DNA from: Streptomyces antioxidans
Lineage (GTDB): Bacteria > Actinomycetota > Actinomycetes > Streptomycetales > Streptomycetaceae
Assembly (NCBI RefSeq): GCF_000968685.2
Contig: NZ_LAKD02000027.1
Coordinates: 62,001 to 126,000, forward strand
Reading direction: 5' to 3'
Length of the DNA stretch: 64,000 nt
Made by a program: the position numbers and the translations under genes. Below are positions 1-10,259 of this stretch, one piece after another. Each line of letters begins with the position of its first letter. The first letter of the stretch is position 1. The notes beneath the pieces are model-generated. The model saw only the letters and a program-made list of their open reading frames with translations. It was not told the origin of the DNA and made no database searches.

Positions 1-499
1 GGAGCATGTCATCGCGGCGAAGGCGGTGGCCTTCAAGGTGGCGGCGGGCGAGGAGTTCACGGAGCGCCAGCGGCGCACCCTGGACGGCGCCCGCATCCTC
101 GCCGGGCGGTTGCTGGCCGACGATGTGGCCGAGGCCGGGATCACCGTGCTGACCGGCGGCACCGAGGTCCATCTGGTCCTGGTCGACCTGCGCAACTCCA
201 CGCTCGACGGGCAGCAGGCCGAGGACCGGCTGCACCGCATCGGCATCACGGTCAACCGCAACGCGGTGCCGTTCGACCCCCGTCCGCCGATGGTCTCCTC
301 GGGGCTGCGGATCGGCACTCCGGCCCTGGCCACCCGCGGCTTCGGCGAGAGCGAGTTCCGGGAGGTCGCCGACATCATCGCCCAGGCGCTGAAGGACGAA
401 CGGCTCGACGACGAGCGCGCGGGACTGCTGCGCGACCGGGTCGAGAAGCTCGCCTCCGCCTTCCCCCTGTACCTCCGCCCGAACGGAGACGCGGCATGA
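1..499 (+). CDS. glyA: serine hydroxymethyltransferase, C-terminal part (5' end outside window)
   Basis: The open frame is already running at base 2 and ends at 499, so only the last ~165 residues are present. They match the C-terminal domain of the PLP enzyme that interconverts serine and glycine with tetrahydrofolate: the stretches [26 protein letters not shown] and [15 protein letters not shown] are typical of the family. The stop overlaps the start of soxB (ATGA at 496-499), which implies translational coupling. The context makes sense: sarcosine oxidase yields glycine and methylene-tetrahydrofolate, both of which this enzyme condenses to serine. The PLP lysine lies outside the window. 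Confidence 0.93.
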   Translation, partial: EHVIAAKAVAFKVAAGEEFTERQRRTLDGARILAGRLLADDVAEAGITVLTGGTEVHLVLVDLRNSTLDGQQAEDRLHRIGITVNRNAVPFDPRPPMVSSGLRIGTPALATRGFGESEFREVADIIAQALKDERLDDERAGLLRDRVEKLASAFPLYLRPNGDAA

Positions 500-1716
500 C
501 CGCCCAGCCGCTGCCGGAGCACCCGGACTTCCTCTGGCGCAACCCCGAACCGCGCTCCTCCTACGACGTCGTCATCGTCGGCGCGGGCGGCCACGGCCTG
601 GCCACCGCCTACTACCTGGCCCGGAACCACGGCATCAGCAACGTCGCCGTCCTGGAGAAGGGCTGGCTGGCGGGTGGCAACATGGCGCGCAACACCACGA
701 TCATCCGCTCCAACTACCTCTGGGACGAGAGCGCGGCCATCTACGAGCACGCGCTCAGGCTGTGGGAAGGGCTGCCGGAGGAGCTGGACTACGACTTCCT
801 CTTCAGCCAGCGCGGCGTCCTCAACCTCGCACACACCCTGCAGGACGTCCGCGAGGGCGTGCGCCGGGTGGGCGCCAACCGCCTCAATGGCGTGGACGCC
901 CAGTGGCTGGCGCCGGACGAGGTCGCCGAGGTCTGCCCCATCCTCAATGTCTCACCCCGCACCCGGTACCCGGTCCTCGGCGCCACCTTCCAGCCGCGGG
1001 CCGGTATCGCCAAACACGACCACGTCGCCTGGGCGCTGGCCCGCCGGGCCGATGAGATGGGCGTGGACCTGATCCAGGGGTGCGAGGTCACCGGCTTCCT
1101 CAAGGACGGCGACCGGGTGGTGGGCGTCGAGACCAGCCGTGGCCGCATCCGCGCCGGGCGGGTGGGCCTCGCGGCCGCCGGACACAGCAGTGTGCTGGCC
1201 GAGCTGGCCGGTTTCCGGCTGCCGGTGCAGTCCCATCCGCTGCAGGCGCTGGTCTCCGAACTGCACGAACCGGTCCACCCGACCGTGGTGATGTCCAACC
1301 ACGTGCACGTCTATGTCTCCCAGGCGCACAAGGGCGAACTGGTCCTGGGCGCGGGCGTCGACTCGTACAACGGCTACGGGCAGCGCGGCTCCTTCCACGT
1401 CATCGAGCAACAGATGGCCGCCGCCGTCGAGCTGTTCCCCGTCTTCGCCCGCGCGCATGTGCTGCGGACCTGGGGCGGCATCGTCGACGTCACCCCGGAC
1501 GCCTCCCCCGTCATCGGCACCACCCCCGTCGAGAACCTCTACGTCAACTGCGGCTGGGGCACCGGCGGGTTCAAGGCCACCCCGGCCGCCGGGTGGACCT
1601 TCGCGCACACCATCGCCACGGGTGAGCCGCATCCGCTGAACGCCCCCTTCGCCCTTGACCGCTTCGCCACGGGCGCGCTGATCGATGAACACGGCGCCGC
1701 GGCCGTGGCCCACTGA
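496..1716 (+). CDS. soxB: sarcosine oxidase, beta subunit
   Basis: 406 residues, the usual length for the beta subunit of heterotetrameric sarcosine oxidase. This subunit carries the FAD where sarcosine is oxidised, plus covalent FMN. An N-terminal Rossmann dinucleotide motif [17 protein letters not shown] (about residues 25-41) is followed by the family stretch [16 protein letters not shown], and the C-terminal half has TPDASPVIG and the glycine-rich [15 protein letters not shown] of DAO-fold oxidases. It overlaps glyA by four bases and is followed by soxD after 69 bases. The order glyA-soxB-soxD-soxA-soxG is the classical catabolic operon for sarcosine, for example from glycine betaine or creatine. 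Confidence 0.95.
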   Translation: MTAQPLPEHPDFLWRNPEPRSSYDVVIVGAGGHGLATAYYLARNHGISNVAVLEKGWLAGGNMARNTTIIRSNYLWDESAAIYEHALRLWEGLPEELDYDFLFSQRGVLNLAHTLQDVREGVRRVGANRLNGVDAQWLAPDEVAEVCPILNVSPRTRYPVLGATFQPRAGIAKHDHVAWALARRADEMGVDLIQGCEVTGFLKDGDRVVGVETSRGRIRAGRVGLAAAGHSSVLAELAGFRLPVQSHPLQALVSELHEPVHPTVVMSNHVHVYVSQAHKGELVLGAGVDSYNGYGQRGSFHVIEQQMAAAVELFPVFARAHVLRTWGGIVDVTPDASPVIGTTPVENLYVNCGWGTGGFKATPAAGWTFAHTIATGEPHPLNAPFALDRFATGALIDEHGAAAVAH

Positions 1717-1743
1717 GCACCGGCCGAGAACCCCGGCCGAGCG

Positions 1744-1776
1744 CCCGCCGAGAGCCCGCTGAGAGCCCGCTGAGAG
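1744..1776 (+). repeat. three 11-bp tandem repeats in the soxB-soxD gap
   Basis: Three consecutive 11-bp units (CCCGCCGAGAG, then CCCGCTGAGAG twice) fill the short gap just before the ribosome binding site of soxD (GAGAAGGA). They are visible directly. No function is claimed; they look like a small slippage expansion in the leader between two co-transcribed genes. Confidence 0.7.
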
Positions 1777-1785
1777 AAGGACACC

Positions 1786-2082
1786 GTGCTGCTGATCACC
1801 TGCCCATGGTGCGGTCCTCGCGACGAGGCCGAGTACCACTACGGGGGACAGGCCCATGTCCCCTACCCCGAGCGCCCCGCCGACCTCGACGACGAGCAGT
1901 GGGCCGCGTACGTCTTCTACCGGGACAACCCCAAGGGCCCCTTCGCCGAGCGGTGGATGCACAGCACCGGCTGCCGCCGCTGGTTCAACGTCCTGCGCGA
2001 CACCGTCAGCTACGAGGTGCTGGCCTCCTACCGGCTGGACGCGCCCCGCCCCGAACTGCCCCAGGCCGGAGGAAACCGATGA
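1786..2082 (+). CDS. soxD: sarcosine oxidase, delta subunit
   Basis: 98 residues, GTG start preceded by GAGAAGGA. The delta subunit is a small zinc-binding protein of the heterotetramer. The N-terminal [18 protein letters not shown] supplies the CxxC pair, and [15 protein letters not shown] near residue 65 gives the later His/Cys ligands. The stop overlaps the ATG of soxA (2079-2082), consistent with coupled synthesis of the complex. Confidence 0.94.
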   Translation: MLLITCPWCGPRDEAEYHYGGQAHVPYPERPADLDDEQWAAYVFYRDNPKGPFAERWMHSTGCRRWFNVLRDTVSYEVLASYRLDAPRPELPQAGGNR

Positions 2083-4991
2083 CCGACCAGCCCCGCCAGC
2101 CCGGCCAGCACTTCCGGCTCCGGCACGGGGGCCGCATCGAGCGCGGCACAGTGCTGCGGTTCACCGTCGACGGGCGGGAGCTGACCGGGCACCCCGGAGA
2201 CACCGTGGCCTCGGCGATGCTGGCGAACGGGGTCGCCGAGGTCGCCCCGTCGATCTACCGCGGGCGCCCGCGCGGCATCGTCGCCGCGGGCGTCGAGGAG
2301 CCCAACGCCCTGGTGCAGCTGGACGGTTCCTGCTCGGAGGGCATGCTCCCGGCGACGGCGGTGGAGCTGTACGACGGCCTGTCCGCCACGGCGCTTTCGG
2401 GGATGGGGCGGCTCGACCCCACCCCCGACCCCGCCGTCTACGACAAGAAGTACGTCCACACCGACGTCCTGGTCATCGGCGCCGGACCGGCCGGGCTCGC
2501 GGCGGCCGCCGCTGCCGCGGGCTCGGGCGCCCGGGTGATCCTCCTCGACGACCAGCCCGAACCAGGCGGTTCGCTGCTCTCCGGGCACGCCGAGAGGGTC
2601 GGCGCGCAGAGCGCCCTGGGGTGGGTCGCCGAGGTCCGCGCGGCGCTCGACGCCGCCCCGGAGGCCGTCGTCCTGCCCCGCACCACCGCGTTCGGCGCGT
2701 ACGACGACAACTATGTGCTGGCCGTGCAGCGGCGCACCGACCATCTCGGGGCCGACGCGCCCGGTCCCTCCGAGGGCGTCTCGCGGCAGCGGCTGTGGCA
2801 CATCCGGGCCCGCCAGGTGGTCCTGGCGACCGGCGCCCACGAGCGTCCGCTGGTCTTCGCGGGGAACGACCGGCCCGGGGTGATGCTCGCCGGTGCCGTG
2901 CGCTCGTACCTCAACCGGTACGCCGTGGCTCCCGGCTCGCGGGCCGTGGTGAGCACGACCAACGACAGCGCCTACGACACGGTCGCCGATCTCCACGCCG
3001 CCGGGATCGACATCGCCGCCGTGGTGGACGCCCGTCCCGAGCTGTCCCGCCGGGCCGCCGAGGTCGCCACGGCGACCGGGGTGCGGGTGCTGACGGGCAG
3101 TGCGGTGGTCGGTACCGCGGGCGGCGGGCGGCTCACCGGCGTCACCGTCCAGCCCCTGGACGCGGAGGGTCAACTCACCGGTGCGCAGGAGTCGTTCGGC
3201 TGCGATCTGCTCGCCGTCTCGGGCGGCTGGAGCCCGGTGGTGCACCTGCACAGCCAGCGCCAGGGCAGGCTGCGCTGGGACGCGGACCTGGTGGCGTTCG
3301 TGCCCGACGGGTCCGTACGGGACCAGTGGGTCGTGGGTGCGGCACGGGGGACGTACGACCTCGACGGCTGTCTGGCCGAGGGGGCACTGGCCGGGGCGCG
3401 GGCGGCGACGGACGCCGGGTTCCCGGTCCCCCTGCCGCCGCCGGACGAGGCGCGGTCCGCAACCGGTCCGACGCGCGTGCTGTGGCTGGTGCCCGCCCCC
3501 GGCGGCGAGCCCGGCGACTGGGACACCCACTTCGTCGACCTGCAGCGCGATGTCACCGTCGCCGACGTCCGGCGGTCCACCGGCTCGGGCATGCGCGGTG
3601 TCGAGCACGTCAAGCGCTACACCTCGCTCGGCACCGCCAACGACCAGGGCAAGACCTCCGGCGTCAACGCGATCGGTGTGATCGCCGAGGTCCTTGGCGC
3701 GGGCGCGTCCCCCGGGGAGATCGGCACCACGGCCTACCGGGCGCCGTACGCGCCGGTGGCCTTCGCCGCGCTCGCCGGGCGGGAGCGCGGTGAGCTGTTC
3801 GACCCTGAGCGTATGACCTCCATCCACCACTGGCATGTCGCCCAGGGGGCGGTGTTCGAGGACGTCGGGCAGTGGAAGCGCCCGTGGTACTACCCCCGGC
3901 CGGGTGAGGACATGGACACGGCCGTGGCCCGCGAGTGCCGCGCCGCCCGCGAGGGGGTGGCCTTCATGGACGCCTCCACCCTCGGCAAGATCGAGATCTG
4001 GGGCAGGGACGCCGGGGAGTTCCTGGGCCGCGTCTACACCAACGGCTTCAAGAAGCTGAGGCCAGGCATGGCCCGCTACGGAGTGATGTGCAAGCCGGAC
4101 GGCATGATCTTCGACGACGGCGTGACGCTGCGCCTCGAGGAGAACCGCTACTTCATGACCACCACGACCGGCGGCGCCGCCGGGGTCCTGGACTGGCTGG
4201 AGGAGTGGCTGCAGACCGAATGGCCCGAGCTCGACGTCCACTGCACCTCGGTGACCGAGCAGTGGGCGACGATCGCCGTGGTCGGCCCGCAGTCGCGCGA
4301 GGTCGTCGCCCATCTCGCCCCCGACGTCGACCTGTCGAACGAGGCGTTCCCCTTCATGGCCCTCCGCGAGACCACCCTGGCCTCCGGTGTCCCGGCCCGC
4401 ATCTGCCGGATCTCCTTCTCCGGCGAACTGGCCTACGAGATCAACGTCGCGGCGTGGTACGGCCTGGCGGTCTGGGAGGAGGTGTACGCGGTGGGGCGAC
4501 CGTACGACATCACTCCGTACGGCACCGAGACCATGCACGTCCTGCGGGCCGAGAAGGGCTACATCATCGTCGGCCAGGACACCGACGGCACCGTCACCCC
4601 GCAGGACGCGGGGATGTCCTGGGTGGTCTCCAAGCAGAAGGACTTCATCGGCAAGCGCTCGTACTCCCGCCCCGACACCTCGCGCACCGACCGGAAGCAC
4701 CTGGTCGGCCTGGTGCCGAGCGATCGCAGCACCCGGCTGCCGGAGGGCGCCCAGCTCATCGCGCCGGACGTGCCCGTCACCCCCGGGGCCGGGCCGGTTC
4801 CGATGCTGGGCCATGTGACCTCCAGCTACCACAGCCAGGCGCTGGGCCGTCCGTTCGCCCTCGCCCTGGTCGCCGCCGGCCGGGACCGCGTCGGGGACAC
4901 GCTCCTCGCCCCGGTCGGCGATGACCTCGTCCCCGTCCAGGTCACCGAACCCGTGCTCTACGACCCCGAAGGGACCAAGCGAGATGGCTGA
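2079..4991 (+). CDS. soxA: sarcosine oxidase, alpha subunit
   Basis: 970 residues from an ATG that overlaps the soxD stop and has GGAGGAAACC before it; an open frame extends further upstream but runs through soxD. The N-terminal ~100 residues resemble a 2Fe-2S-ferredoxin-like fold, followed by an NAD-binding Rossmann motif [15 protein letters not shown]. The C-terminal ~400 residues, beginning around [14 protein letters not shown], are a GcvT-like tetrahydrofolate domain. In the heterotetramer the imine from sarcosine is channelled to this domain, where tetrahydrofolate takes the methyl carbon, giving glycine, 5,10-methylene-tetrahydrofolate and H2O2. It overlaps soxG by eight bases. Confidence 0.95.
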   Translation: MTDQPRQPGQHFRLRHGGRIERGTVLRFTVDGRELTGHPGDTVASAMLANGVAEVAPSIYRGRPRGIVAAGVEEPNALVQLDGSCSEGMLPATAVELYDGLSATALSGMGRLDPTPDPAVYDKKYVHTDVLVIGAGPAGLAAAAAAAGSGARVILLDDQPEPGGSLLSGHAERVGAQSALGWVAEVRAALDAAPEAVVLPRTTAFGAYDDNYVLAVQRRTDHLGADAPGPSEGVSRQRLWHIRARQVVLATGAHERPLVFAGNDRPGVMLAGAVRSYLNRYAVAPGSRAVVSTTNDSAYDTVADLHAAGIDIAAVVDARPELSRRAAEVATATGVRVLTGSAVVGTAGGGRLTGVTVQPLDAEGQLTGAQESFGCDLLAVSGGWSPVVHLHSQRQGRLRWDADLVAFVPDGSVRDQWVVGAARGTYDLDGCLAEGALAGARAATDAGFPVPLPPPDEARSATGPTRVLWLVPAPGGEPGDWDTHFVDLQRDVTVADVRRSTGSGMRGVEHVKRYTSLGTANDQGKTSGVNAIGVIAEVLGAGASPGEIGTTAYRAPYAPVAFAALAGRERGELFDPERMTSIHHWHVAQGAVFEDVGQWKRPWYYPRPGEDMDTAVARECRAAREGVAFMDASTLGKIEIWGRDAGEFLGRVYTNGFKKLRPGMARYGVMCKPDGMIFDDGVTLRLEENRYFMTTTTGGAAGVLDWLEEWLQTEWPELDVHCTSVTEQWATIAVVGPQSREVVAHLAPDVDLSNEAFPFMALRETTLASGVPARICRISFSGELAYEINVAAWYGLAVWEEVYAVGRPYDITPYGTETMHVLRAEKGYIIVGQDTDGTVTPQDAGMSWVVSKQKDFIGKRSYSRPDTSRTDRKHLVGLVPSDRSTRLPEGAQLIAPDVPVTPGAGPVPMLGHVTSSYHSQALGRPFALALVAAGRDRVGDTLLAPVGDDLVPVQVTEPVLYDPEGTKRDG

Positions 4992-5598
4992 GCCGACCGA
5001 CACGAGCCCGGTGGCGCTGCGCACCAGCCCCCTGGCACATCTGGCGGACCGGATGCGCACGGCCGCCGTCACCGGCGCCCGCGGCGTCACGCTGGCCGAA
5101 CGGCCGTTCCTCACCATGGTGAACCTGCGCCTGGACCCCGCTTCGGAAGCGGCCGACCGCGTGGCGAAGACCCTGGGGGCGCCGCTCCCGCGGGAGTGCG
5201 GCCACACCACCGCGTCCGGCCCCCACACGGCGGTCTGGCTGGGCCCCGACGAATGGCTGGTGCTGTCCGAACCGCCCATCGACACCGCCGAGTTGCGGCA
5301 GGCACTCGCGGGAGACCCGGGCTCGGTCGTGGACGTCTCGGCGAACCGCACCACGCTTGAGCTGAGCGGCCCGGCCGCCCGCCAGGTGCTGGAGAAGGGC
5401 TGCCGACTGGACCTCCACCCCCGGGCCTTCGGCCCCGGCCGGGCGCTGTCGACCACGGTGGGCCCCGTCCCGGCGCTGCTCTGGCAGCTCGACGACGCAC
5501 CGACGTACCGGCTCCTCCCGCGGTCCTCGTTCGCCGACTATCTGGCGCGCTGGCTCATCGACGCGATGAGCGAGTACCGCGGACCGGAGGTGCCCTAG
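4984..5598 (+). CDS. soxG: sarcosine oxidase, gamma subunit
   Basis: 204 residues. The chosen ATG lies inside the end of soxA; a longer in-frame start at 4921 is less likely. It has the gamma-subunit pattern: [14 protein letters not shown] at the N-terminus, the [13 protein letters not shown] stretch and the [17 protein letters not shown] stretch of GcvT-like gamma subunits. This subunit completes the alpha-beta-gamma-delta tetramer. It is the last gene of the operon and is followed by a hairpin. Confidence 0.93.
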   Translation: MAEPTDTSPVALRTSPLAHLADRMRTAAVTGARGVTLAERPFLTMVNLRLDPASEAADRVAKTLGAPLPRECGHTTASGPHTAVWLGPDEWLVLSEPPIDTAELRQALAGDPGSVVDVSANRTTLELSGPAARQVLEKGCRLDLHPRAFGPGRALSTTVGPVPALLWQLDDAPTYRLLPRSSFADYLARWLIDAMSEYRGPEVP

Positions 5599-5621
5599 GT
5601 GTCCCAGGTGCTCTAGGTTTC

Positions 5622-5641
5622 CGGGGCCGCTCACGGCCCCG
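5622..5641 (+). terminator. hairpin after the sarcosine oxidase operon
   Basis: Perfect inverted repeat CGGGGCCG / CGGCCCCG with a four-base loop (CTCA), 23 bases after the soxG stop. There is no T-tract, as is usual in Streptomyces. It separates the sox operon from the pirin gene. Confidence 0.55.
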
Positions 5642-5740
5642 CGCCTCCGTACCCGTGATGGGCTCCGCTCCGCACCCATGGCATGATAGTTGAATCTAGA
5701 ACTAGAAAGTCTGGAGCTGGACCGCGTGGGAGGTGGCTCG

Positions 5741-6664
5741 GTGAGCGACGTGGAAGCCGAAGTGCTCGCCGCACGGGAGGTGCCCCTGGGCGGGCCGCGG
5801 GCGATGTCCGTACGGCGGACGCTGCCACAGCGAACGAGAACGCTGATCGGAGCCTGGTGCTTCGCCGATCACTACGGTCCGGACGATGTCGCGGCGACCG
5901 GTGGCATGGACGTTCCCCCGCATCCGCACACCGGTCTGCAGACGGTGAGCTGGCTGTTCAGCGGGGAGATCGAACACCGCGACAGCCTCGGCAGCCACGC
6001 CGTCGTCCGGCCCGGTGAGCTCAACCTCATGACGGGCGGGTACGGCATCAGTCACTCGGAGGTCTCCACCGCGGACACCACCGTCCTCCACGGTGCCCAG
6101 CTCTGGGTGGCGCTGCCCGAGGCGCACCGGAACACCGGGCGGGACTTCCAGCACTACGCACCCGAACCCGTGCGGATCGACGGGGCCGAGATCAGGGTCT
6201 TCCTGGGTTCGCTCGCCGGAGACCTCTCCCCGGTGCGCACGTTCACTCCACTGCTCGGCGCCCAGGTCACCCTGGAACCGCGGGCGGCGATCACCCTCGC
6301 CGTGGACCCGGGCTTCGAGCACGGCCTTCTCGTGGACGGCGGGGAGGTCCGCATGGCGGACACCCTGCTGCGCCCGGCCGACCTGGGCTATGTCCACCCC
6401 GGCGTCGACGCTCTGACGCTGGTGAACGAGTCGGACGCGCCGACGCGGACGATCCTTCTCGGCGGCGCTCCGTTCGAGGAGGAGATCGTCATGTGGTGGA
6501 ACTTCATCGGACGCGGCCACGAGGACATCGTCCGGGCCCGGGAGGACTGGGAGGCCTCGTCCGACCGCTTCGGCAGCGTCGAGGGAGGATCGGGGGAACG
6601 CCTTCCCGCGCCCGCCCTGCCGCATGCCACCCTCGCCCCGCGCCGCAATCCCCCGCGCCGCTGA
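5741..6664 (+). CDS. pirin family protein
   Basis: About 307 residues from a GTG start with GGGAGGTGG in front; the frame stays open to 5690. The N-terminal cupin has the pirin metal motif region: GMDVPPHPHTGLQTVSWLFSGEIEHRDSLGS, with the His-x-His and downstream His/Glu pattern, and DLNLMTGGYGISHSE-like sequence (here GELNLMTGGYGISHSE). Pirins are iron-binding bicupins, some with quercetin 2,3-dioxygenase activity; the exact substrate cannot be told. Just upstream, TAGTT and AACTA bracket an 8-bp centre at about 5687-5704, a weak candidate operator for a MarR-type regulator. Convergent with the lipoprotein gene. Confidence 0.85.
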   Translation: MSDVEAEVLAAREVPLGGPRAMSVRRTLPQRTRTLIGAWCFADHYGPDDVAATGGMDVPPHPHTGLQTVSWLFSGEIEHRDSLGSHAVVRPGELNLMTGGYGISHSEVSTADTTVLHGAQLWVALPEAHRNTGRDFQHYAPEPVRIDGAEIRVFLGSLAGDLSPVRTFTPLLGAQVTLEPRAAITLAVDPGFEHGLLVDGGEVRMADTLLRPADLGYVHPGVDALTLVNESDAPTRTILLGGAPFEEEIVMWWNFIGRGHEDIVRAREDWEASSDRFGSVEGGSGERLPAPALPHATLAPRRNPPRR

Positions 6665-6684
6665 TCCCCGTCGCCCCAGGCGCG

Positions 6685-6708
6685 GCCGGACCCGTTTCCG
6701 GGTCCGGC
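6685..6708. terminator. bidirectional hairpin between pirin and lipoprotein genes
   Basis: Perfect 10-bp arms GCCGGACCCG / CGGGTCCGGC with loop TTTC in the convergent gap, 20 bases after the pirin stop. The position suits a shared terminator. Confidence 0.6.
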
Positions 6709-6782
6709 ACCCGAACGCCCGGCGGCCCCCGTACGGCTGCGTGGCCCGGCGGCGTGCGCCCTGCCCGGCAGCCGGCCGTTTG

Positions 6783-7631
6783 TCAGCTGCCGGTGGACCG
6801 GACGGTACTCATGACCTTCGTGATCTGAGTGTCCGTCAGCGCCTTCGGAACTCCCTGGTCCGCGTAGATCACCCAGCCGTGCATCGTCCCGTCGGGGAGC
6901 TTCTGCGCGATGCTGTGCACGACGGCCTTCGGCGGAACGCAGGAGCTCGGGCGGTTGGTGACGGTGACCTGGGCGGTCGCGGTGTAGCCCTCGATTCCCC
7001 CGTGCTTCCACGGCTTGGGCTCACTGACCTTGATCTTGGGCTTGTGGTCGGGACCGCCGTACGCGGCGAAGCCCCAGTTGCCCGCCCAGTTGCGGGCGTT
7101 CTCCTGGAGCGTGCCGTCCTTGCCGCCGCCCGTGGTGCCGACGGTGGCGAGCTGTCCCTTCCCCGCCTCACCGACGGCCTTGGGGTTGGGGCTCGACGCG
7201 CAGCCGCCCTCACGGTAGTTGCCCGCCGCGGTCATGACGACGATGGGCTGGCCGTTCTTGTCCGTGTAGGAGAGGGCCGTCTCCTTGTCGAGGGTCTTCC
7301 ACTTCTCGGCCTTGCCGGGCACGTCGTAACGGAAGTGGTGCTTCTGCGAGCTCTGCGTCTGCCACCCCGTGAACAGCGGCTGATCGTCCGAGGGGCTTGC
7401 CGGGGCGGAGGACTGGGACGACCCCGCGGAAGGCGCCTTCGACTCCGCGGCGCCGGTGTCCTTGTCCGTGCCGGTACCGGTGTCCTCGTTGCATCCGCTC
7501 AACGCGAAGGCCATGCCGATGCCGACGGCCGCTATCAGGGTCTTCCTCGTTCGCCGGGACGGCGTGGTGGACGGCGTGGTGGTGGACCGTGAGTGCTGAA
7601 CCAGGTTCTTAAAGATCTTTGAATGAGGCAT
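6783..7631 (-). CDS. secreted lipoprotein of unknown function
   Basis: 282 residues from the ATG at 7631; an upstream GTG is possible. The N-terminus is basic with an arginine pair (SRRTRKTLIAAVGIG) and a lipobox FALSGC, so it should be exported, perhaps by Tat, and lipid-anchored. A Ser/Ala/Pro/Asp-rich linker follows, then a folded domain starting near HHFRYDVPGKAEKW and ending KVMSTVRSTGS. The C-terminal domain resembles the extracellular domains of unknown function common in streptomycete lipoproteins. I do not recognise a catalytic motif. It stands alone between two convergent or tandem neighbours. Confidence 0.75.
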   Translation of the reverse strand: MPHSKIFKNLVQHSRSTTTPSTTPSRRTRKTLIAAVGIGMAFALSGCNEDTGTGTDKDTGAAESKAPSAGSSQSSAPASPSDDQPLFTGWQTQSSQKHHFRYDVPGKAEKWKTLDKETALSYTDKNGQPIVVMTAAGNYREGGCASSPNPKAVGEAGKGQLATVGTTGGGKDGTLQENARNWAGNWGFAAYGGPDHKPKIKVSEPKPWKHGGIEGYTATAQVTVTNRPSSCVPPKAVVHSIAQKLPDGTMHGWVIYADQGVPKALTDTQITKVMSTVRSTGS

Positions 7632-7718
7632 GCCCGGCACTCTAGGCGAGCCGTGCCGCCACACATCCCCAGGTGGGCGCCCCACCGCAAGACGGATACC
7701 CACTCGTGACACATCACA

Positions 7719-8423
7719 TCAAGTTGATACGCGCGGCCGTGGCCGCCCCTGGGCCTCATAGGGAACGCCGACCTTGGCGGCCAGGCCGGAGATCATCAGC
7801 TCCAGTCCGTACGCGAACTCCGCGTCATGATCGCTGTCGGCCAGATAGGGCGCGGTCGCGGTCAGAATCGGGTCGCCGGAGGCCGCGATGGCTTCGGTGC
7901 GCTGCTGGACCTGATCACTGTCCATGGCGCCCAGATAGATCGCGTACCCCAGTTCGCGCATGATCGAGCCGACCATGAAGGCGGTGTAGCCGCGCAGGAC
8001 GTGGACCATCTCCTCGGGGGCGAGGCGGAGTTCGTCCAAACAGGCCAGCGTGGAGCGCATGGCCTCCAGGGCGGCGGGCGACTGCGTGGGCCGGGTCAGC
8101 ACCAGCGGGAAGGCCTTCGGATGCTGCTTGGCGGCGGCGCGGAAGGCGGCGGCGTGCGCCCGGATCCGCTTCTGCCACGTGCCGCCCTCCTCCTCGGGAA
8201 AGGCGATACCGGCCAGCAGCGCTTCGGCGACGCCGTCGAGAAGGGCCTCCTTGTTCGGTACGTGGTTGTAGAGCGACATGTTCTCGATGCCGAGCTCCGT
8301 GGCCAGTCTGCGCAGGGAGAAGGCGTCGGGGCCATCGCGGTCGATCATCGTCACCGCTGCCGCGATCACCTTTTCGCGGGTCAGTCCGACCCGCCTGCCA
8401 CGGCCGGTTCCTCGCGCCGCCAT
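7719..8423 (-). CDS. TetR family transcriptional regulator
   Basis: 234 residues. The N-terminal helix-turn-helix is clear: LTREKVIAAAVTMIDRDG, then FSLRRLATELGIENMSLYNHV, the TetR recognition helix, at about residues 14-55. The C-terminal part resembles the TetR_C (tetracycline-repressor-like) ligand domain with MVGSIMRELGYAIYLGAM. It is divergent from the MBL/NTF2/MBL operon, and the shared 172-bp region carries two copies of the same 15-bp palindrome, so it very likely represses itself and that operon until it binds a small molecule. Confidence 0.9.
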   Translation of the reverse strand: MAARGTGRGRRVGLTREKVIAAAVTMIDRDGPDAFSLRRLATELGIENMSLYNHVPNKEALLDGVAEALLAGIAFPEEEGGTWQKRIRAHAAAFRAAAKQHPKAFPLVLTRPTQSPAALEAMRSTLACLDELRLAPEEMVHVLRGYTAFMVGSIMRELGYAIYLGAMDSDQVQQRTEAIAASGDPILTATAPYLADSDHDAEFAYGLELMISGLAAKVGVPYEAQGRPRPRVST

Positions 8424-8444
8424 GCGTCACCTTCCCTTGACATC

Positions 8445-8459
8445 ACTTGCGCCGCAAGT
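8445..8459. promoter_or_regulatory. TetR-type operator, copy 1
   Basis: ACTTGC-GCC-GCAAGT, a perfect inverted repeat with 6-bp arms, 22 bases upstream of the TetR gene. The arms are identical to copy 2 at 8480-8494; centres are 35 bp apart. Confidence 0.75.
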
Positions 8460-8479
8460 CTAGCGTTCCGGCGCACAAG

Positions 8480-8494
8480 ACTTGCAGTGCAAGT
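8480..8494. promoter_or_regulatory. TetR-type operator, copy 2
   Basis: ACTTGC-AGT-GCAAGT, same arms and spacer length as the copy at 8445-8459. It lies 101 bp upstream of the first gene of the divergent operon. Confidence 0.75.
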
Positions 8495-8595
8495 GTCGGG
8501 TTGAGCGATAGCGGAGTTGACCGAGTTCGCCGAGTTCATGGAAACCTGCGCCGAGCCGCCGAGCCCGCCCGGCCGACCAGAGAAGGACCCGATCG

Positions 8596-9699
8596 ATGAA
8601 GCTCGCCTGGCACGACACCGATGTCCTCGACATGCCCACGCTCGGCACCCCGATCACCACCCTCGGCGGCCTCGCGGACGTACCCGGCGGCTACGGCGCA
8701 CAGCTCGGCTGGGCCCGTGCGCGGGCGAAGGAGCTGCGTACCGAGTTCGCGGCGACCGGCACCCCGGACACCGTCACCACCTGCGACCTGGTGACCCTGC
8801 CCTATCCAACGCGATTCGGCCTCTTCCGCGCCTCCCGGGCCATCGCCCCGTTCCTCGCCATCACCAACCGCATGCTCGTGATCCGCTGGACCGAGAGCGA
8901 CGGGCGGCGGCGGGTACTCCTGTTCGAGCCGAGCGATGTCCAACTCGGCCGCAACACCCCGTACTTCGCCGCACTGGTCCGCCGCACACCCGGTCCGGTG
9001 CGATCCCTGATGGTCACCGAACACGGCACCGTCCTGGGGCATCTGGCCCGGCTCGGCATCGCGCCCGAGGACGTGGACTACCTCCTCTTCGACCATCTCC
9101 ACACCCAGGACCTGCGCCGGTGGATCGGCACCAGCACACCCCAGCCGGACCTCGGCGACGGTCCGGTGGAGCCGGTGTTCCCCCGCGCCAAGGTGATCGT
9201 CCAGCGGCACGAGCTGCTGGCCATGTCCGAGCTCCACCCGCTGCAGCGACCCTGGTACCAGCCCGACGCCTATCGGGAGGTGCGGCCCGAGGCCTTTCTC
9301 GCCGTCGACGGCTCGCTGCTCCTCGGCCCCGGTGTCGCCGTCATCTCCACCCCCGGCCATGTGCTGGGCAACCAGACCCTCCTGCTGAACACCTCCACCG
9401 GCGTCTGGGCGTCCAGCGAGAACGCCATCGCCGCCGAGTGCCTGGCCCCCGAGCACTCCCGGATGCCCGGCATCGCCCGCTGGGCCCGCGCCTGGCAGCA
9501 GGAGGTCGTGCTGAACGCCAACACCATCGAGACCACCGCCGAGCAGTACAACTCGCTCATCATCGAGAAGACGCTCGTCGACCGCGCCCAGGCCGACCCC
9601 CGCTTCCCGCAGTTCTTCCCCTCCAGCGAGCTCACCGCCGCCTGGACCAGCCCCGGCACCGGCCCCACCTTCACCCACAAGGCAGTGACCCACATATGA
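8596..9699 (+). CDS. metallo-beta-lactamase-fold protein with degenerate metal site
   Basis: 367 residues, ATG preceded by GAGAAGGA. The central region LLFDHLHTQDLRRWIG sits where MBL-fold hydrolases have HxHxDH, but reads HLHTQD, and a later VISTPGHVLGNQTLLL matches the third-histidine strand. So the fold is supported while the dinuclear metal site looks altered. The gene starts a three-gene operon joined by ATGA and GTGA overlaps, and the last gene codes for a second MBL protein with an intact motif. The two may act together or on related substrates. The substrate is unknown. Confidence 0.75.
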   Translation: MKLAWHDTDVLDMPTLGTPITTLGGLADVPGGYGAQLGWARARAKELRTEFAATGTPDTVTTCDLVTLPYPTRFGLFRASRAIAPFLAITNRMLVIRWTESDGRRRVLLFEPSDVQLGRNTPYFAALVRRTPGPVRSLMVTEHGTVLGHLARLGIAPEDVDYLLFDHLHTQDLRRWIGTSTPQPDLGDGPVEPVFPRAKVIVQRHELLAMSELHPLQRPWYQPDAYREVRPEAFLAVDGSLLLGPGVAVISTPGHVLGNQTLLLNTSTGVWASSENAIAAECLAPEHSRMPGIARWARAWQQEVVLNANTIETTAEQYNSLIIEKTLVDRAQADPRFPQFFPSSELTAAWTSPGTGPTFTHKAVTHI

Positions 9700-10259
9700 C
9701 CGCCGTGATCAGCGACGACATCCTCGCGTCCCGCCAGAAGCTGGTCCTGGACCACTTCCACGACGAGGTCCGCCAGGAGTGGGACGACGTCCTGGCCACC
9801 TTCCCGCATCCGCGCTACGAACTGATCCCCACGATGACGGTCCACGACGGCGAGGCGGCCGTGCGCGGCTACTACCGCGACAGCCGCCGCGCCTTCCCCG
9901 ACCAGGACCACGAGATCATCGCCCTGCGGCACAGCGGCGACGCCGTGATCGTCGAATTCTGGCTGCTGGGCACCCACCTCGGCCCGCTGGGCGCGATCCC
10001 GCCCACCGGAAACCGCTTCCGTGTCCGCATGACCGCGTACTTCATCTTCGGCGACGACGCGGACGGGGCTGAGAACCTCCTCTGCGAGCGGATCTACTTC
10101 GACAGCCTCACCCTGCTGAAACAGCTGATCGGCGGCCTGAACCTGCGCAACCCGCGCAACTGGCCACTGGCCGTCCGCTGTCTGCGCGGACTCCTCAAGG
10201 TGGCCGGTGGCACCCCGCACCCCGACCTCGTCAACACGCCGGAGGCGGACCTGACGTGA
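9696..10259 (+). CDS. NTF2-like / SnoaL-type protein
   Basis: 187 residues, starting in an ATGA overlap with the upstream MBL gene and ending in a GTGA overlap with the next. The pattern [29 protein letters not shown] followed by [23 protein letters not shown] and [14 protein letters not shown] is that of ester-cyclase/SnoaL-like alpha+beta barrels of the NTF2 superfamily, which bind small hydrophobic or polyketide-like ligands. No obvious catalytic residue can be fixed by eye. Sitting between two MBL-fold genes it probably serves the same small-molecule pathway. Confidence 0.75.
   Translation: MTAVISDDILASRQKLVLDHFHDEVRQEWDDVLATFPHPRYELIPTMTVHDGEAAVRGYYRDSRRAFPDQDHEIIALRHSGDAVIVEFWLLGTHLGPLGAIPPTGNRFRVRMTAYFIFGDDADGAENLLCERIYFDSLTLLKQLIGGLNLRNPRNWPLAVRCLRGLLKVAGGTPHPDLVNTPEADLT

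Noticed and set aside
2028-5456. 1142-codon open frame on the minus strand opposite soxA
   Set aside because: It is the mirror image of a high-GC gene; its composition is Gly/Arg/Asp-rich low complexity and soxA has full family motifs.
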